Below are positions 41,470 through 52,718 of a DNA stretch of 64,000 bases, in pieces. A program made the position numbers and the translations under genes. Source of the stretch: Nocardiopsis kunsanensis DSM 44524 (GTDB lineage Bacteria > Actinomycetota > Actinomycetes > Streptosporangiales > Streptosporangiaceae); contig NZ_ANAY01000014.1 of the NCBI RefSeq assembly GCF_000340965.1, forward strand, positions 95,577-159,576, in the 5' to 3' direction. The notes beneath the pieces are model-generated. The model ran no database searches. It had not been told where the DNA came from and was given only the letters and a program-made list of their open reading frames with translations. Position 1 is the stretch's first letter. Each line of letters starts with the position of its first letter.

Positions 41470-44400
41470 TCACCCGTCCCCTTCGCCGGACGCGGGGCTC
41501 TGCCCCTGCAGCGCGAGGCTGACCAGGTCGTCCACCGCCATGCCGTCGATCCCGTCGGCGCCGGTCTCCTCGCCGTTCCTCCCGACCGTCGGCGCCGGGG
41601 GCTCCTCGTCGGCCCCTGCGGCCTGTGGGAAGAGGAGCTCGTCCAGCAGCAGTCCGAGTTCACGCGGTGTGGGGTGGTCGAACACGGCGGTCGCGGGCAG
41701 CCGGACCCCGACGGCCGCGCCGAGCCGGTTGCGCAGTTCCACACCGGTCAGGGAGTCGAAACCGAGCTCCTTGAAGGGCCGTTCCGCCGGAACGCGGGCC
41801 TCCCCGGAGTCCGGGTCGTGGCCCAGGACGACGGCGGCCTGTGCACACACCTCGGTGAGCAGAAGGCGGCGCCGTTCGTCCACACCGAGGGGTTCCAGGG
41901 CCTCCGTGGACAGGTGCGGGCCCCGGTCCTGCGCCGCGGCGGGCTCCGGGGTGCCCTCGGGCCGGTCGAGCTCGCGCAGCAGCGGGAGGTCGGGCCCGTC
42001 CACGAGGTCGAGCATGGCCGGGACCAGGACCGGGGCCTCACAGGCCAGCGCCGCGTCGAACAGGGCCAGTGCCTTGGCGGTGGGCATGGGCAGCAGTCCA
42101 CCGCGGCCCAGCACGTCCAGGTCGCCGGCGCCCAGGTGGGCGGTCATACCGCTGGCCTCCTGCCACAGTCCCCAGGCCAGGGACGTGGCGGGCAGGCCCT
42201 GGCCGCGGCGGTGCTGGGCGAGCACGTCGCAGAAGACGTTCGCGGCTGCGTAGTTGGCCTGTCCGGGGTTGCCGAGCGTGCCCACCGCGGAGGAGAACAG
42301 CAGGAACGCTCCCGGCCGGTGGGCGAGGGTGAGTTCGTGCAGGTTCCAGGCCGCGTCGACCTTGGGTCGCAGGACCTTCTCCACCCGTTCGGTGTCCAGG
42401 CCCAGCACGGTGGCGTCGTCGAGCACACCGGCGGTGTGCACGACCGCGGACAGGGGCCGGTCCAGGGAATCCAGCAGCGCCGCCAGGGAATCGCGGTCCG
42501 CGGCGTCGCAGGCGCGCACGTCCACCTCGGCGCCCAGGGCCCGCAGTTCCTCGGTACGTGCGTCCTGGCCGGGTGTGTCGCCACCGCTGCGGCTGAGCAG
42601 CGTCAAGTGGCGCAGGCCGTGGGCGCTGACCAGGTGGCGGGCCATGACGTGGCCCAGGGTGCCGGTCCCGCCAGTGATCAGGGCGGTGCCCTCCTGCGGG
42701 AAGTACGCCGGGACGGTCAGGACGGTCTTGCCGACGTTCTCGCCCCGCTGCAGCGTCTGGAAGGCCTCGCGTGCGTCACCGACGTCGTAGGTGCTCAGCG
42801 GTACGGGGTTGAGCGCACCCGATTCGAACAGTTCCAGGACGCGTTCGAGCATGGCTCCGATGCGTGCGGGGTCCACGTCGGGCAGGTTGAAGGCCTGGTA
42901 CTCGCGACCCGGGTAGTGCGCGTTCACCCATTCCTGCCCCCGGATGTCGGTCTTGCCCATCTCCACGAAGCGTCCGCCGGGTCCCTGGCCGTCGATGGGC
43001 GAGCGCAGCAACCCCAGGGAAGTGTCGATGGAGGCGCCGGTGAGGGAGTTGAGGACCACGTCCACGCCGCGGCCCTCGTTGGCCTCGCGGACCCGGTCGG
43101 CGAACTCCAGCGTGCGGGAGGAGGACAGCCGTGCCTCGGTCAGCCCCAGGCGGGCCAGCCCGGGCCACTTGTGCGGGCTCGCGGTACCGAAGACCTTGGC
43201 GCCCATGTGGCGGGCCAGCTGCACGGCGGCCTGGCCGACCCCGCCGGCGGCCGAGTGCACCAGCACACTCTCGCCCGGTCGGATCGCCGCCAGGTCCACG
43301 AGCGCGTAGTAGGCGGTGAGGTAGACGACCGGTACGGCGGCCGCCTCCTCCGACGTCCACCCTGCGGGTACCCGGGCCAGGCGGCGCCGGTCGGCCACGG
43401 CCGTCGGACCGAAGGCCCCCTCGAACATGCCCATGACCCGGTCCCCGGGGGCGAGGTCGGCCACGTCGGCTCCGACCTCCGTGACCGTGCCCGCGCCCTC
43501 GATCCCCATACCGGTCTCGCCCTCGACCAGGCCGAGCGCCACCACGACGTCGCGGAAGTTGACGCCGGCGGCGTGCACGGCGACACGTACCTCGCCCGGC
43601 CCCAGGGGCGCGACGGCCTCGGGGGCGGGGACGGGCACGATCCCGGTGAGGGTGCCGGGCTCGCGGGTGTCCAGGCGCCAGGCGGCCCCGGCGGTGGAGG
43701 TCTCCTCGGCGACCAGGCGCGGGACCATGGCCGCGCCCTGGCGCAGCGCCACCTCGGGCTCGCCGAGCCCGACGGCGGAGGTGAGCAGGCGGTGCGACTC
43801 CTCGGAGCCGTCGGAGTCGACCAGGACCAGGCGTCCGGGGTGCTCTCGCTGGGCGGAGCGCAGCAGGCCCCACAGCGGAGCGGCGGCCAGGCCGGTGATC
43901 TCCTCCTCGGGTCCGGTGGAGACGGCGTGCCAGGTCACCAGGACCAGGCGTGCGTGTTCGTTCCGCGGGTCCGACAACCATGCGCGGACCGTCTCCAGGG
44001 CCCATTCCAGGCCTTGGCGCACCGCAGCGGGCGGCGCGTCGTCCTCGACGTAGACCGCGTGCGCGGGCGGTTCGGCGAAGACCACGTCGGGGACGGGGGC
44101 GCCCTCGGCCAAGGAGTCCAGGCTCGCCAGGCCCTTGGGCAGATGGGAGTCGGGCATGGGGACCCGCACCGAACGCCACTCCTGGCGGTACAGGCCGGGT
44201 TCCTCGCGGCCGTCGTCGGGCAGCGCATCGGCGGACAGGGGACGCAGGGCCAGGTCGCCGACCGACAGTACGGGGCGTCCGCCGGTGTCCCAGGCCCGGA
44301 CCAGGTAGCGGCCCCCGCCCAGGGGGCGGGCGAGCACGCGCAGCCGGTCGGGCGGCGTGCCGGTACTGGGGTGGGTGCGCACCCCGTCCCAGCTGAAGGG

Positions 44401-47400
44401 CACGAGCAGGTCGCGTCCGTCCTCGGGCCCGTACATGATCGGTGCGTGCAGGGCCGCGTCGGCCAGGGCCGGGTGGGGGCCGTGGAAGGGGGTACTGCCG
44501 GCGCCGTCGGGCAGCGCGAGTTCGGCCCACAGGTCCTGTCCGCGGCGCCAGAGCCCTTCCAGCCCGCGGAAGACGGGACCGTACTGGTAGCCGCGGCGGG
44601 CCAGCGCTGGGTAGGTACCTCGCACGTCCAGTTCCTCGGCCCCGGCCGGCGGCCACTCGGTGAGGGGCCCCTCCACGGCCTCGGCGGTGTCGGGGACCGG
44701 GGCCAGTGCGCCTTCGGCGTTACGGGTCCAGGTGCCCTCATCGGGTCCGCGCGAGTGCAGGAGGACCCGGCGGCGCCCGTCGGAACCGGGCGCACCCACA
44801 CTGACCTGTACGGACACCGGGGCGGACCGGGGCAGGGCGAGCGGGCTCTCCAGGGTCAGGTCGGTCACGACGGGAGCCTCCACACGCGCGCCGGCCTGTG
44901 CGACCAGTTCCACGAACGCGGTGCCCGGGACCACGGCGCGTCCCCACAGGCGGTGGTCGACCAGCCAGGGGTGGTCGGCGACGCCCAGGGAACCGGCGAA
45001 GACCGTCTCGCCGGAGACCAGTTCCAGCCCCGGGCCGAGGAGCGGTTCGGGTTCGGGTTCGGGTTCGGCCGGTGCCGGCACGATCCAGTGGCGGGAGCGC
45101 TCGAAGGGGTCGTCGGGCACGATGACGGGTGCGCCCTCCTCGGCCACACCCTCCAACAGCAGGTGGGCGTTGGTTCCGCTGATACCGAAGGAGGAGACCG
45201 CGGCGCGGCGCGGGCGCCCGGTGTCGGGCCATTCCTCGTTCTCGGCGAGCAGGCGCACGCCGCTGTCGGACCAGTCGACCTCGCCGGTGGGTTCGTCCGC
45301 GTGCAGGGTGCGCGGCAGGCGGCCGAACCGCAGGGCCTGCACCATCTTGATGACCCCGGCGACACCGGCGCAGGCCTGGGTGTGGCCGATGTTGGACTTG
45401 AGCGAGCCCAGCCGCAGGTCGGGCAGGCCCGCCTCGCCCCGGCCGGCGCCGTAGACCGACATCAGGGCGCGTGCCTCGATCGGGTCGCCCAGGCGGGTCC
45501 CGGTGCCGTGCGCCTCGACGGCGTCGATGTCGTGGGGTTCCAGCCCGGAGGAGGCGAGCGATGCGAGGACGACCCGTTCCTGGGCCTCGCGGTTGGGTGC
45601 GGTGAGCCCGTTGGAGGCCCCGTCGGAGTTGACGGCGCTGCCGCGCATCAGGGCCAGCACCGGGCGCCCTGCCCGTCGGGCCTGGGACACACGCTCGAGC
45701 ATGATCATGCCCGCGCCCTCGGCCCATGCCGTGCCGTCCGCGCCCGAGCCGAAGGCACGGCAGCGGCCGTCGGGGGAGAGCCCGCGCTGAGCGGAGAACT
45801 CCAGGAACATGCCGGGTGTGGCCATGACGGTGGCGCCGCCGGCCAGGGCCATCCCGCACTCGCCACGGCGAATCGCGGCGGCGGCCTGGTGCAGGGCCAC
45901 CAGGGAGGCCGAGCAGGCCGTGTCGATGGTCAGGGCGGGACCGCGCAGGCCCAGCACGTAGGCGATGCGTCCGGAGGCCACGCTCAGGGTGCTGCCGGTG
46001 AGCCGGTACCCGCCGTCGGTGCCGGTACCGGGGTCGGCCAGGCGCGGGCCGTACTCGGTGGGCATGGCGCCGACGAACACCCCGACCTGCTGTCCGCGCA
46101 GTTCGTCGGTGGCCAGACCGGCACGGTGCACCGCTTCCCAGGAGGTCTCCAGCAGCAGGCGCTGTTGGGGGTCCATGGCGTCGGCTTCACGGGGGCTGAT
46201 ACCGAAGAAGGCGGCGTCGAACTGGTCCGCGTCGTGCAGGAAACCGCCGCGCCGGGTGTAGGTGTGTCCGGCCTTGCCCTGTTCGGGGTCGAAGATGCGG
46301 TCCAGGTCCCAGCCGCGGTTGTCCGGGAACTCCCCGGTCGCGTCGCCGCCGGAGTCGACCAGCGACCACAGCGCCTCGGGCGAGCGCACCCCGCCGGGCA
46401 GGCGGCAGGCCATCGCGGTGATCGCCACCGGGTCGTCCTCCGGTGCGGTGCGGGCCACGGCTGCGGGTGCCGGCATCGTTGCCGGGGAGGTGCGGGCGGG
46501 GGCGGCGGGCGCGGCCAGGTCGTGGGTGCCCTCCCCGAGCTGCTCGGTGAGGAAGGCGGCCAGCTCGCTCGGTGTGGGCAGGTCGAACAGGTCGGTGTCC
46601 TCGAGCCGGTACCCGGTCCCGTCCTCGATCAGGTCGGCCAGTTCCATGAGCATGACCGAGTCGAAGCCCAGGTCGCGGAAGGCCCGGGTGTCGTCCGTCT
46701 CGGCCAGGGCCTCCACCTCCAGGATCTGCGCTCCGAGGGTACGGACCAGCCCGAGGGTGTCCACGGTGGCCGTGTCCCCCTCGGCGGGCGTCCGCGGTGC
46801 TCCGGTCTGCGGCGCCGGCGCGGCGGCCGGTGCCGCGGGGACCGTATCGGGCCAGTACCGGGAACGCTGGAACGGGTAGGTGGGAAGGTCGACACGGCGC
46901 GCCCCGGCACCCCGCAGGAGGGCGCCCCAGTCCACGTCCAGACCGGAGGTGTAGGCCTCGGCGGCGGCGGTGAGGAGTTGGCCCTGGTCTCCGTGGTCGC
47001 GGCGCAGGGTGGCCAGGACGGTGCCCTCGACCCCGGCCTGCTCCAGTGTGTGGCGGATCCCGTGGTAGAGCACCGGGTGCGGTCCGACCTCGATGAAGGC
47101 GGTGTGCCCGGCCTCGACCGCGGCGGAGACGGCCTGGGCGAAACGCACGGTCCCGCGCAGGCTCAGGTACCAGTAACGGCCGTCCATGGCCGGCCCCTCG
47201 CCGTCCAGCGGCTCGCCGGTGAGGGTGGACAGCACCGGCACCCGGCCCGGTTGCGGGTCCAGTCCCTGCAAGCGGTCGAGCAGGTTGTCGCGGATGTGTT
47301 CGACGTGCCCGGAGTGGGAGGCGTAGTCCACGTCCACCAGGGCGCCGTGCAGCCCGTTGTCGACGCAGTGGTCCACAGCGCGGCGCACCGCCTCGGGGCT

Positions 47401-49482
47401 GCCGGAGACGATGACCGACTCGGGCCCGTTGACGGCGGCCAGGTGCAGGTCGTCGACGCGGGCGACGAGCTCCTCGGCCCGTCGGCGCGACATCCCCAGC
47501 GAGGCCATCCCCCCGGTACCGGCGAGCTCGGTCAGGGACCGGCTGCGCTGGGCCACCACTCGGGCTGCCTCGTCCAGGCTCAGTACACCGGCCACGCAGG
47601 CGGCGGCGATCTCCCCCTGGGAGTGCCCGATCACGGCGGCCGGGCGCACACCCATGGTCTCCCAGACCCGGGCCAGGGAGACCATGACGGCCCACAGCAC
47701 GGGCTGGACGACGTCCACGGGCGCGTCCGGGCCGGTGCAGGCGGGGCTGTCGGCCTCGCCGCGCAGTACCCGCACCAGGGACCAGTCGACGTGGGGGTCC
47801 AGGGCGCGTTCGCACTCGCGCAGGCGCATGGTGAAGACCTGCGACAGGGGACCGCGGGAGTCGAGCAGGGCGCGGGCCATGCCCTCCCACTGGCCGCCCT
47901 GGCCGGGGAAGACCATGACGGGGCCGGCCTGGTGGACGTCGACCGGTCCGCTGGGGCGCACGGAGTCGAGTTCGCGGGTACCGCTCTCGCCCGGGGCCAG
48001 GATGACCGCGCGGTGCTCCATCGTCGAGCGGGTGGTCGCCAGCGAGTACCCCACGTCCTCGGCGCGCAGGCCCGGCCTCTGGGAGACGTAGGAGTGCAGG
48101 ACCGAGGCCTGGGCGCGCAGGGCCGCCTCGGAGTGGGCCGAGAGCACCCACGGGACCGGGTCCAGGGCGTTCTCCCCCAGGCCGGGCCCTGCCTGTTCCG
48201 GCGACTCGGGCGGGGGCGGTCCCAGCACGAGATGGCAGTTGGTGCCCCCCATGCCGAAGGAGGACACCCCGGCCAGGGGGCGCTCGGTGGGCCAGGCCTC
48301 GCGTGCCACCTGCGGGTGCAGGCGCAGGGCCTCCAGGTCGATGTCGGGGTTGGGCTCGGCGAAGTTGCGGGTGGGCGGCAGTTGGCCGTGCGACAGGCTC
48401 AGCACGACCTTGAGCAGGCCCACGACCCCGGCGGCGCCCTCCAGGTGGCCGATGTTGGTCTTGACCGAACCGACCCGCAGCGCCTCTTCCCGGGTGGTCG
48501 AGAAGACCTCGCCGAGCGCGGAGGCCTCGACCGGGTCTCCGGCAGGGGTGCCGGTACCGTGCAGTTCGACGTAGCCGACCTGCTCGGGTTCGACGGCGGA
48601 GCGCCGGTGGGCGGTCCGCACGACCTCGATCTGGCCCTCGGTGTCGGGGCGGGCGAGGTAGGAGGTCTGTCCGGAGTTGTTGACCGCTCCCCCGCGCAGG
48701 ACGGCGTGGACACGGTCCCCGTCGGCCAGGGCGCGTTCGAGGGGTTTGAGGACGACCACGGCTCCGCCCTCGCCGCGCACATAGCCGTTGGCGCGGGAGT
48801 CGAAGGTGTAGCAGTGGGCGTCGGGGGACAGGCCGCCGAAGAGCTCGATGTTCTCGGTGCCTTCGGGGGTGAGGATGAGGTTGACCCCGCCGGCCAGGGC
48901 CTGGTCGCACTCGCCCCGGCGCAGGCTCTCCATGGCCATGTGCACGCTGACCAGTGAGGAGGACTGCCCGCTGTCGACGGTGAGGCTGGGGCCGCCGAAC
49001 CCGAGGGTGTAGGAGACCCGGTTGGCGATCATGCCGCGCTGGGTGCCGGTGTGGGTGTGGTGGGTGGCCGATCCGGCGAGCAGGCGTTCGTACTCCGAGG
49101 AGACCGCTCCGGTGAACACGCCGGTGTTCGTGCCGCGCAGGGTCTCGGGGGCAGCGCGGGCGTTCTCCACCGCTTCCCAGCTCAGCTCCAGCATGAGCCG
49201 CTGTTGCGGATCCATGGCCAAGGCCTCGCGTGGGGAGATGCCGAAGAAGGCGGCGTCGAACTCCTCCACCCGGTCGAGGTAACCGCCCCAGCGCAGGCCG
49301 CGCTCGGGGGCGGGTTCACCCAACCGTTCCGGGGGCGGCACGATCGATTCGCGTCCCTCGCAGAGCAGGCGCCAGAACGCATCGGGGGTGGAGACGCCGG
49401 GCAGGCGGCAGGACAGGCCCACCACGGCGACGGGGACGTCGGCCGCTGACTGGGCGCTTCGGGTGTGCTCGGCGTCGGTCAC
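41470..49482 (-). CDS. Type I PKS, loading module KSQ-AT-ACP plus AT-less module KS-DH-ER-KR-ACP
   Basis: This is a 2670-residue protein. In the loading KS, Gln-173 ([10 protein letters not shown]) replaces the catalytic Cys, making a KSQ decarboxylase. Its AT has Ser-621 in [17 protein letters not shown] and YASH, so methylmalonyl-CoA would become a propionyl starter; the ACP Ser is 942. Next comes a competent KS (about 1015-1440, Cys-1190 in DTACSASLV). After it, only about 70 residues separate the KS end from the DH His-1510 ([12 protein letters not shown]): there is no AT, though a post-AT-linker-like PFERSRHW remains. DH Asp-1675, ER ([19 protein letters not shown]), KR (LDD, Tyr-2411) and ACP (Ser-2577) are intact, so this extension is fully reduced. 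The GTG at 49482 has GGGGGGC upstream; a GTG at 49515 lacks such a site. Confidence 0.95.
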   Translation of the reverse strand: MTDAEHTRSAQSAADVPVAVVGLSCRLPGVSTPDAFWRLLCEGRESIVPPPERLGEPAPERGLRWGGYLDRVEEFDAAFFGISPREALAMDPQQRLMLELSWEAVENARAAPETLRGTNTGVFTGAVSSEYERLLAGSATHHTHTGTQRGMIANRVSYTLGFGGPSLTVDSGQSSSLVSVHMAMESLRRGECDQALAGGVNLILTPEGTENIELFGGLSPDAHCYTFDSRANGYVRGEGGAVVVLKPLERALADGDRVHAVLRGGAVNNSGQTSYLARPDTEGQIEVVRTAHRRSAVEPEQVGYVELHGTGTPAGDPVEASALGEVFSTTREEALRVGSVKTNIGHLEGAAGVVGLLKVVLSLSHGQLPPTRNFAEPNPDIDLEALRLHPQVAREAWPTERPLAGVSSFGMGGTNCHLVLGPPPPESPEQAGPGLGENALDPVPWVLSAHSEAALRAQASVLHSYVSQRPGLRAEDVGYSLATTRSTMEHRAVILAPGESGTRELDSVRPSGPVDVHQAGPVMVFPGQGGQWEGMARALLDSRGPLSQVFTMRLRECERALDPHVDWSLVRVLRGEADSPACTGPDAPVDVVQPVLWAVMVSLARVWETMGVRPAAVIGHSQGEIAAACVAGVLSLDEAARVVAQRSRSLTELAGTGGMASLGMSRRRAEELVARVDDLHLAAVNGPESVIVSGSPEAVRRAVDHCVDNGLHGALVDVDYASHSGHVEHIRDNLLDRLQGLDPQPGRVPVLSTLTGEPLDGEGPAMDGRYWYLSLRGTVRFAQAVSAAVEAGHTAFIEVGPHPVLYHGIRHTLEQAGVEGTVLATLRRDHGDQGQLLTAAAEAYTSGLDVDWGALLRGAGARRVDLPTYPFQRSRYWPDTVPAAPAAAPAPQTGAPRTPAEGDTATVDTLGLVRTLGAQILEVEALAETDDTRAFRDLGFDSVMLMELADLIEDGTGYRLEDTDLFDLPTPSELAAFLTEQLGEGTHDLAAPAAPARTSPATMPAPAAVARTAPEDDPVAITAMACRLPGGVRSPEALWSLVDSGGDATGEFPDNRGWDLDRIFDPEQGKAGHTYTRRGGFLHDADQFDAAFFGISPREADAMDPQQRLLLETSWEAVHRAGLATDELRGQQVGVFVGAMPTEYGPRLADPGTGTDGGYRLTGSTLSVASGRIAYVLGLRGPALTIDTACSASLVALHQAAAAIRRGECGMALAGGATVMATPGMFLEFSAQRGLSPDGRCRAFGSGADGTAWAEGAGMIMLERVSQARRAGRPVLALMRGSAVNSDGASNGLTAPNREAQERVVLASLASSGLEPHDIDAVEAHGTGTRLGDPIEARALMSVYGAGRGEAGLPDLRLGSLKSNIGHTQACAGVAGVIKMVQALRFGRLPRTLHADEPTGEVDWSDSGVRLLAENEEWPDTGRPRRAAVSSFGISGTNAHLLLEGVAEEGAPVIVPDDPFERSRHWIVPAPAEPEPEPEPLLGPGLELVSGETVFAGSLGVADHPWLVDHRLWGRAVVPGTAFVELVAQAGARVEAPVVTDLTLESPLALPRSAPVSVQVSVGAPGSDGRRRVLLHSRGPDEGTWTRNAEGALAPVPDTAEAVEGPLTEWPPAGAEELDVRGTYPALARRGYQYGPVFRGLEGLWRRGQDLWAELALPDGAGSTPFHGPHPALADAALHAPIMYGPEDGRDLLVPFSWDGVRTHPSTGTPPDRLRVLARPLGGGRYLVRAWDTGGRPVLSVGDLALRPLSADALPDDGREEPGLYRQEWRSVRVPMPDSHLPKGLASLDSLAEGAPVPDVVFAEPPAHAVYVEDDAPPAAVRQGLEWALETVRAWLSDPRNEHARLVLVTWHAVSTGPEEEITGLAAAPLWGLLRSAQREHPGRLVLVDSDGSEESHRLLTSAVGLGEPEVALRQGAAMVPRLVAEETSTAGAAWRLDTREPGTLTGIVPVPAPEAVAPLGPGEVRVAVHAAGVNFRDVVVALGLVEGETGMGIEGAGTVTEVGADVADLAPGDRVMGMFEGAFGPTAVADRRRLARVPAGWTSEEAAAVPVVYLTAYYALVDLAAIRPGESVLVHSAAGGVGQAAVQLARHMGAKVFGTASPHKWPGLARLGLTEARLSSSRTLEFADRVREANEGRGVDVVLNSLTGASIDTSLGLLRSPIDGQGPGGRFVEMGKTDIRGQEWVNAHYPGREYQAFNLPDVDPARIGAMLERVLELFESGALNPVPLSTYDVGDAREAFQTLQRGENVGKTVLTVPAYFPQEGTALITGGTGTLGHVMARHLVSAHGLRHLTLLSRSGGDTPGQDARTEELRALGAEVDVRACDAADRDSLAALLDSLDRPLSAVVHTAGVLDDATVLGLDTERVEKVLRPKVDAAWNLHELTLAHRPGAFLLFSSAVGTLGNPGQANYAAANVFCDVLAQHRRGQGLPATSLAWGLWQEASGMTAHLGAGDLDVLGRGGLLPMPTAKALALFDAALACEAPVLVPAMLDLVDGPDLPLLRELDRPEGTPEPAAAQDRGPHLSTEALEPLGVDERRRLLLTEVCAQAAVVLGHDPDSGEARVPAERPFKELGFDSLTGVELRNRLGAAVGVRLPATAVFDHPTPRELGLLLDELLFPQAAGADEEPPAPTVGRNGEETGADGIDGMAVDDLVSLALQGQSPASGEGDG

Positions 49483-49903
49483 GGTCGCCCCCCGCTCACG
49501 CGCGTGCAGATGCACGTGTGGAACCCGGGGAGGAGACGGCGGGAGCCGTGTTCCTCCGTACCGCGGAAGGGGTCGACAGGACGCGGTGTGGAGCCGCTGA
49601 ATGGTGGCGCTGGTTGCGCGTACACGACAAACCCTCCGAAGCGTTGGACGGTCGGCGGGTGACCGATCTTGATTTCAGGAAAAACCACGACAAACGCAAC
49701 ACAGGACTCACGAGTCACAATGTCGCTCGAAGAGGTATCAATCGAAGGATCGTAGCTTCCCACTCACCTCTGTGACAACGGAAAGAGGCATTTCGGCTCC
49801 GCCCCGCCACCGTTACCTGTACTGACGAAACCAAAAGTTCACCTGCAACACGACAAGCCCGATGCCACAGGGGCACCGGGCGCCGCGCGGGGCCGACTCG
49901 GGG
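49483..49903. other. Gene-free region between the flavoprotein and PKS genes
   Basis: This 421-bp stretch is clearly lower in GC than its surroundings and has no coding frame. It most likely carries the promoter of the PKS operon on the minus strand. It contains a GACTC-AC-GAGTC dyad near 49708-49719 and a TGCACGTG element near 49511-49518. No clear -35/-10 pair or terminator can be fixed. Confidence 0.5.
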
Positions 49904-51160
49904 TCAGTCGCCGTGCCGTGCTTTCACCTCAGCGAGGTACTTCTGGGCCTCGTCCGGGTCGAAGAGCCAGTTCTTGTAGTCGGTCGGGTCGTCCCAACCC
50001 TGGATCCAGCGGTCGGCGATCTCCCGGTACTGGGTGGCGGCCAGCATCATGTTCTGCATGAATTCGGAGGTGGCCCCGCTCCACATCGTGGAGACGAACT
50101 CCGCCCACTGCTGGTTCTCCTGACCGAATTCCCAGAAACGGTCGAACGTATTGACCAGGAAGGTCTCGTCGAACGGGAGGTCACCGTGCTCGCGGATGCT
50201 GGCCAGGAAGGACTCGGCGCACCGGGTCGAGTTGTTCCAGGACTGAGCGACGAAGGGGTCCATGGTCACCACGACGTCGGCCATGCCCAGGACCAACCCG
50301 CCCGAGGGCAGACGCCCCACGGGGTTGCGCACCTGGGGTGTGAGCTCCTCGATCCGGGTACTGGGACCGTCGACCAGGACGGCGTCCTTGCTCCGCTCGA
50401 AGAAGTTCGGCACGTGCTTGCGCAGAAGATCCTTCATGCGGCGCAGCTGCTCATCGGGCCCGGGACGGTCGGGCCAGGCGTCCATCGGCCCGCCCTTCTT
50501 GTCCACGATGAGCAGGTTGTGGGCCGGGCCCTCCTGTGTGAGAACGGGGAACAACAGGATGTTGCCGGCGTCCTGGGTGGCACCGGCCCAGCCGATGTTC
50601 TCCGACTCGTCCTGGTCGGGCCACAGGTCGTACACGTAGGCCTGGGCGAGCGCACGCGGGCGCGTACCGCTGAAACGGCTGGTGTCGTGGTCGAAGAGCT
50701 GTCCGAGCTCGCCGTGCCCGACCGCCACGACGATCAGGTCGAACATCCGGGAGAAGTAGTCGAGGTCGGTGACGGTGACCCCGTGGATGACGACCTTGCC
50801 GCCACGGTCCTCGAACGACTCCAGCCAGTCGGCCATCTTCACCCGGCGGTCCACCGAGACGATGTAGCCGTTGCCCGCACTGGCGCTGCCCACCATGTGC
50901 AGCGGTTCGTCCTCCTCCGGGACCATGAAGAACTTCTGTTCGCGCACCTGGGGGGAGAGCGCGCTCCAGAAATCGAGGTCGAGGGCTCGCTCGTACTCCA
51001 ACGCGGTGGGAAAGGTCCACTGGGAGATGGAGGGCTTACCGGTCCGGATCTCCTGTGAGGACTGCCCCGTGATCACCGTGACGTCGTAGCCATGGCTCAG
51101 GAGCCCGTGGGCCAGATGCAGCCCGGCGTGGCCCGCGCCGACGATAAGGATCTTGCGCAT
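49904..51160 (-). CDS. Styrene/indole monooxygenase-like FAD-dependent monooxygenase (StyA type)
   Basis: This is a 418-residue single-component-oxygenase homologue. The FAD-binding Rossmann motif GAGHAGLHLAHGLLSHGYDV is at residues 8-27. The later FAD contact LGMADVVVTMDPFVAQSWNN corresponds to the StyA region GLGDIQATVDPVLGQGAN, and the middle segment matches the StyA substrate-binding domain. StyA enzymes epoxidise alkenes or oxidise indole or sulfides using FADH2 from a StyB reductase; no reductase gene is present here. The gene follows the conservon GTPase by 56 bases on the same strand, and the PKS genes follow. It may be the conservon effector enzyme, in the place P450 genes take in some Streptomyces conservons, or a PKS tailoring enzyme. 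Confidence 0.85.
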   Translation of the reverse strand: MRKILIVGAGHAGLHLAHGLLSHGYDVTVITGQSSQEIRTGKPSISQWTFPTALEYERALDLDFWSALSPQVREQKFFMVPEEDEPLHMVGSASAGNGYIVSVDRRVKMADWLESFEDRGGKVVIHGVTVTDLDYFSRMFDLIVVAVGHGELGQLFDHDTSRFSGTRPRALAQAYVYDLWPDQDESENIGWAGATQDAGNILLFPVLTQEGPAHNLLIVDKKGGPMDAWPDRPGPDEQLRRMKDLLRKHVPNFFERSKDAVLVDGPSTRIEELTPQVRNPVGRLPSGGLVLGMADVVVTMDPFVAQSWNNSTRCAESFLASIREHGDLPFDETFLVNTFDRFWEFGQENQQWAEFVSTMWSGATSEFMQNMMLAATQYREIADRWIQGWDDPTDYKNWLFDPDEAQKYLAEVKARHGD

Positions 51161-51216
51161 GTATCGCTTACTTTCCTGGGAACCTACGGGGTCAGGGGGA
51201 GCTCCGGGCCCGCCCG

Positions 51217-51822
51217 TCAGGCAACGGGCTCGCTCGTGCGGTTGTGCTCCAGGGCGTACCGGAGCAGGGTCTTGAGCACCTCGCCGCCGGAGAGTCGGCT
51301 GCGGGCGTCGAAGTCGATGATCGGTACTTCGGGACTGACTTCCAGTGCTTCCCTGACCTGCTCGGAGGTGTAGTCGAGCTGGCCCTCGAACTTGTTGAGC
51401 GCCACGATGTAAGGAATGCGCTTGTTGGTCTCGAAGTAGTCGACCGCGTCGAAGGAGTCGGCGAGCCGACGGCAGTCGACCACGACCACCGCTCCCACCG
51501 CCCCGCGGACGAGGTCGTCCCACATGAACCAGAACCGCGCCTGGCCGGGTGTACCGAACATGTACATGACCAGTTCGTCGTCGATCGTGATGCGACCGAA
51601 GTCCATCGCGACGGTGGTGGTCGTCTTGTCCGGGGTGACCGAGGTGTCGTCGTGCGGCACGCTGGCCTCGGTCATGATCGCTTCGGTCGTGACGGGCGGA
51701 ATCTCCGACACCGAGCGCACCAAGGTCGTCTTGCCGGCGCCGAAGCCTCCGGCGATGACGATCTTGCTCGACATCTTCTTGCGATTGGACCGCTTGTCAC
51801 TGGAAAAGTCGTTCGAGACCAC
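51217..51822 (-). CDS. Conservon small GTPase (CvnD-like)
   Basis: This is a 201-residue Ras-like GTP-binding protein of the actinomycete conservon family. The P-loop is AGGFGAGKTTLV (about 21-32), the G3 equivalent FGTPGQARF, and the G4-like motif ALNKFEGQ. The GTG at 51822 is supported by GGAGAGGG 7 bases upstream and makes a 26-bp overlap with the DUF742 gene. In Streptomyces, CvnD cycles GTP at the membrane together with CvnA-C, like a heterotrimeric-G-protein relay. The downstream target here may be the adjacent flavin monooxygenase. Confidence 0.9.
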   Translation of the reverse strand: MVSNDFSSDKRSNRKKMSSKIVIAGGFGAGKTTLVRSVSEIPPVTTEAIMTEASVPHDDTSVTPDKTTTTVAMDFGRITIDDELVMYMFGTPGQARFWFMWDDLVRGAVGAVVVVDCRRLADSFDAVDYFETNKRIPYIVALNKFEGQLDYTSEQVREALEVSPEVPIIDFDARSRLSGGEVLKTLLRYALEHNRTSEPVA

Positions 51823-52156
51823 GAAGAGCCCTCTCCAGAACCTGGTTTTCGGACGGACTGCTACCGGTGATGGTCGGGTGGATGTAGACCAGGTCCTGCT
51901 CTGCCAGGTCACTGACCAGAACCTGTGTCACACCGAGGGGAACGTTCAGCTCGGCCGACACTTCGGCGAGCGACCTCGTTTCCCGGCACAGTTTGTAGAT
52001 GTTGATCGATTCCGGCATGAGGGTGCCAGGAGGCTCCTGCCCAGGCTCGGACGTCGAGACCAGGGTCTGCACCATCAGCGGATGCCTTGACCGTGTACGT
52101 CCACCCGTGAAGGTGAAGGGCCGTACACGGTTACTCCTTCGCCTGCGGAAGCTCAT
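51797..52156 (-). CDS. Conservon DUF742 protein (CvnC-like)
   Basis: This is a 119-residue protein with the DUF742 opening RVRPFTFTGGRTRSRHPL and the winged-helix-like part YKLCRETRSLAEVSAELNVP, VTQVLVSDLAEQDLVYIHP. The family always accompanies roadblock and GTPase genes and is thought to bridge them. Its 3' end overlaps the GTPase gene, which suggests coupled translation. Confidence 0.9.
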   Translation of the reverse strand: MSFRRRRSNRVRPFTFTGGRTRSRHPLMVQTLVSTSEPGQEPPGTLMPESINIYKLCRETRSLAEVSAELNVPLGVTQVLVSDLAEQDLVYIHPTITGSSPSENQVLERALRGLERLFQ

Positions 52157-52201
52157 AGCCGCGGCAACCTCATTCCTGCCAAGCCTCTCGGACCACGGAC
52201 G

Positions 52202-52627
52202 TCAGTTCTGAATGACTTCCCGCAACTGCGAACGCAGCTGCGGGGTGAGCACGTGGGCGACGTTCTCCACGAGCTTGGCCATCTGGAAACCGACGATCTT
52301 CAACTCGGTCCCGGGTGCGGTGAGCACCGCCATGCAGGAGCCGTCACTGATTGCCATGATGAACAGGTGCCCGTGGTTGAAACGGACCAGCAGCTGCTCG
52401 CACTCACCCCGCTGGAAGAGTCCGGCACCGCCCACAGCCAGACTGTGCAGGCCGCTGGCGATGGCGGCGAGCTGTTCGGCGTGTTCCTCGGGGAAGTCGC
52501 TGGAGTGTGTCAGGACCAGCCCGTCGGAGGAGACGACGACGGCATGTTCCACACCGCGCACGTCCCGGACGAACCGATCGATGATCCAGGAGAAGTTCTC
52601 AACGCTGTCGTTTGCGGGTTCAGTCAT
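52202..52627 (-). CDS. Conservon roadblock/LC7 protein (CvnB-like)
   Basis: This is a 141-residue roadblock-fold protein: WIIDRFVRDVRGVEHAVVVS, SSDGLVLTHSSDFPEEHAEQ and LLVRFNHGHLFIMAISDGSC are typical. Roadblock proteins regulate small GTPases and bind to the partner kinase CvnA. GGTAG lies about 8 bases upstream of the ATG at 52627. It is the second gene of the conservon operon. Confidence 0.9.
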   Translation of the reverse strand: MTEPANDSVENFSWIIDRFVRDVRGVEHAVVVSSDGLVLTHSSDFPEEHAEQLAAIASGLHSLAVGGAGLFQRGECEQLLVRFNHGHLFIMAISDGSCMAVLTAPGTELKIVGFQMAKLVENVAHVLTPQLRSQLREVIQN

Positions 52628-52718
52628 CGGGTGTTCTACCTGTCCTCGGCCGGGTGTCGTTCTCGATGGGGGTCGGGGGTGTGCTCGCACACCCGGGATG
52701 CTTCGGCGGACCTGGCGC

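Noticed and set aside
40933..48957. Very long open frame on the plus strand opposite the PKS genes
   Set aside because: It is a GC-bias shadow: the minus strand carries clear KS, AT, DH, ER, KR and ACP motifs, while the plus frame is Gly/Val/Arg-rich with no domain.
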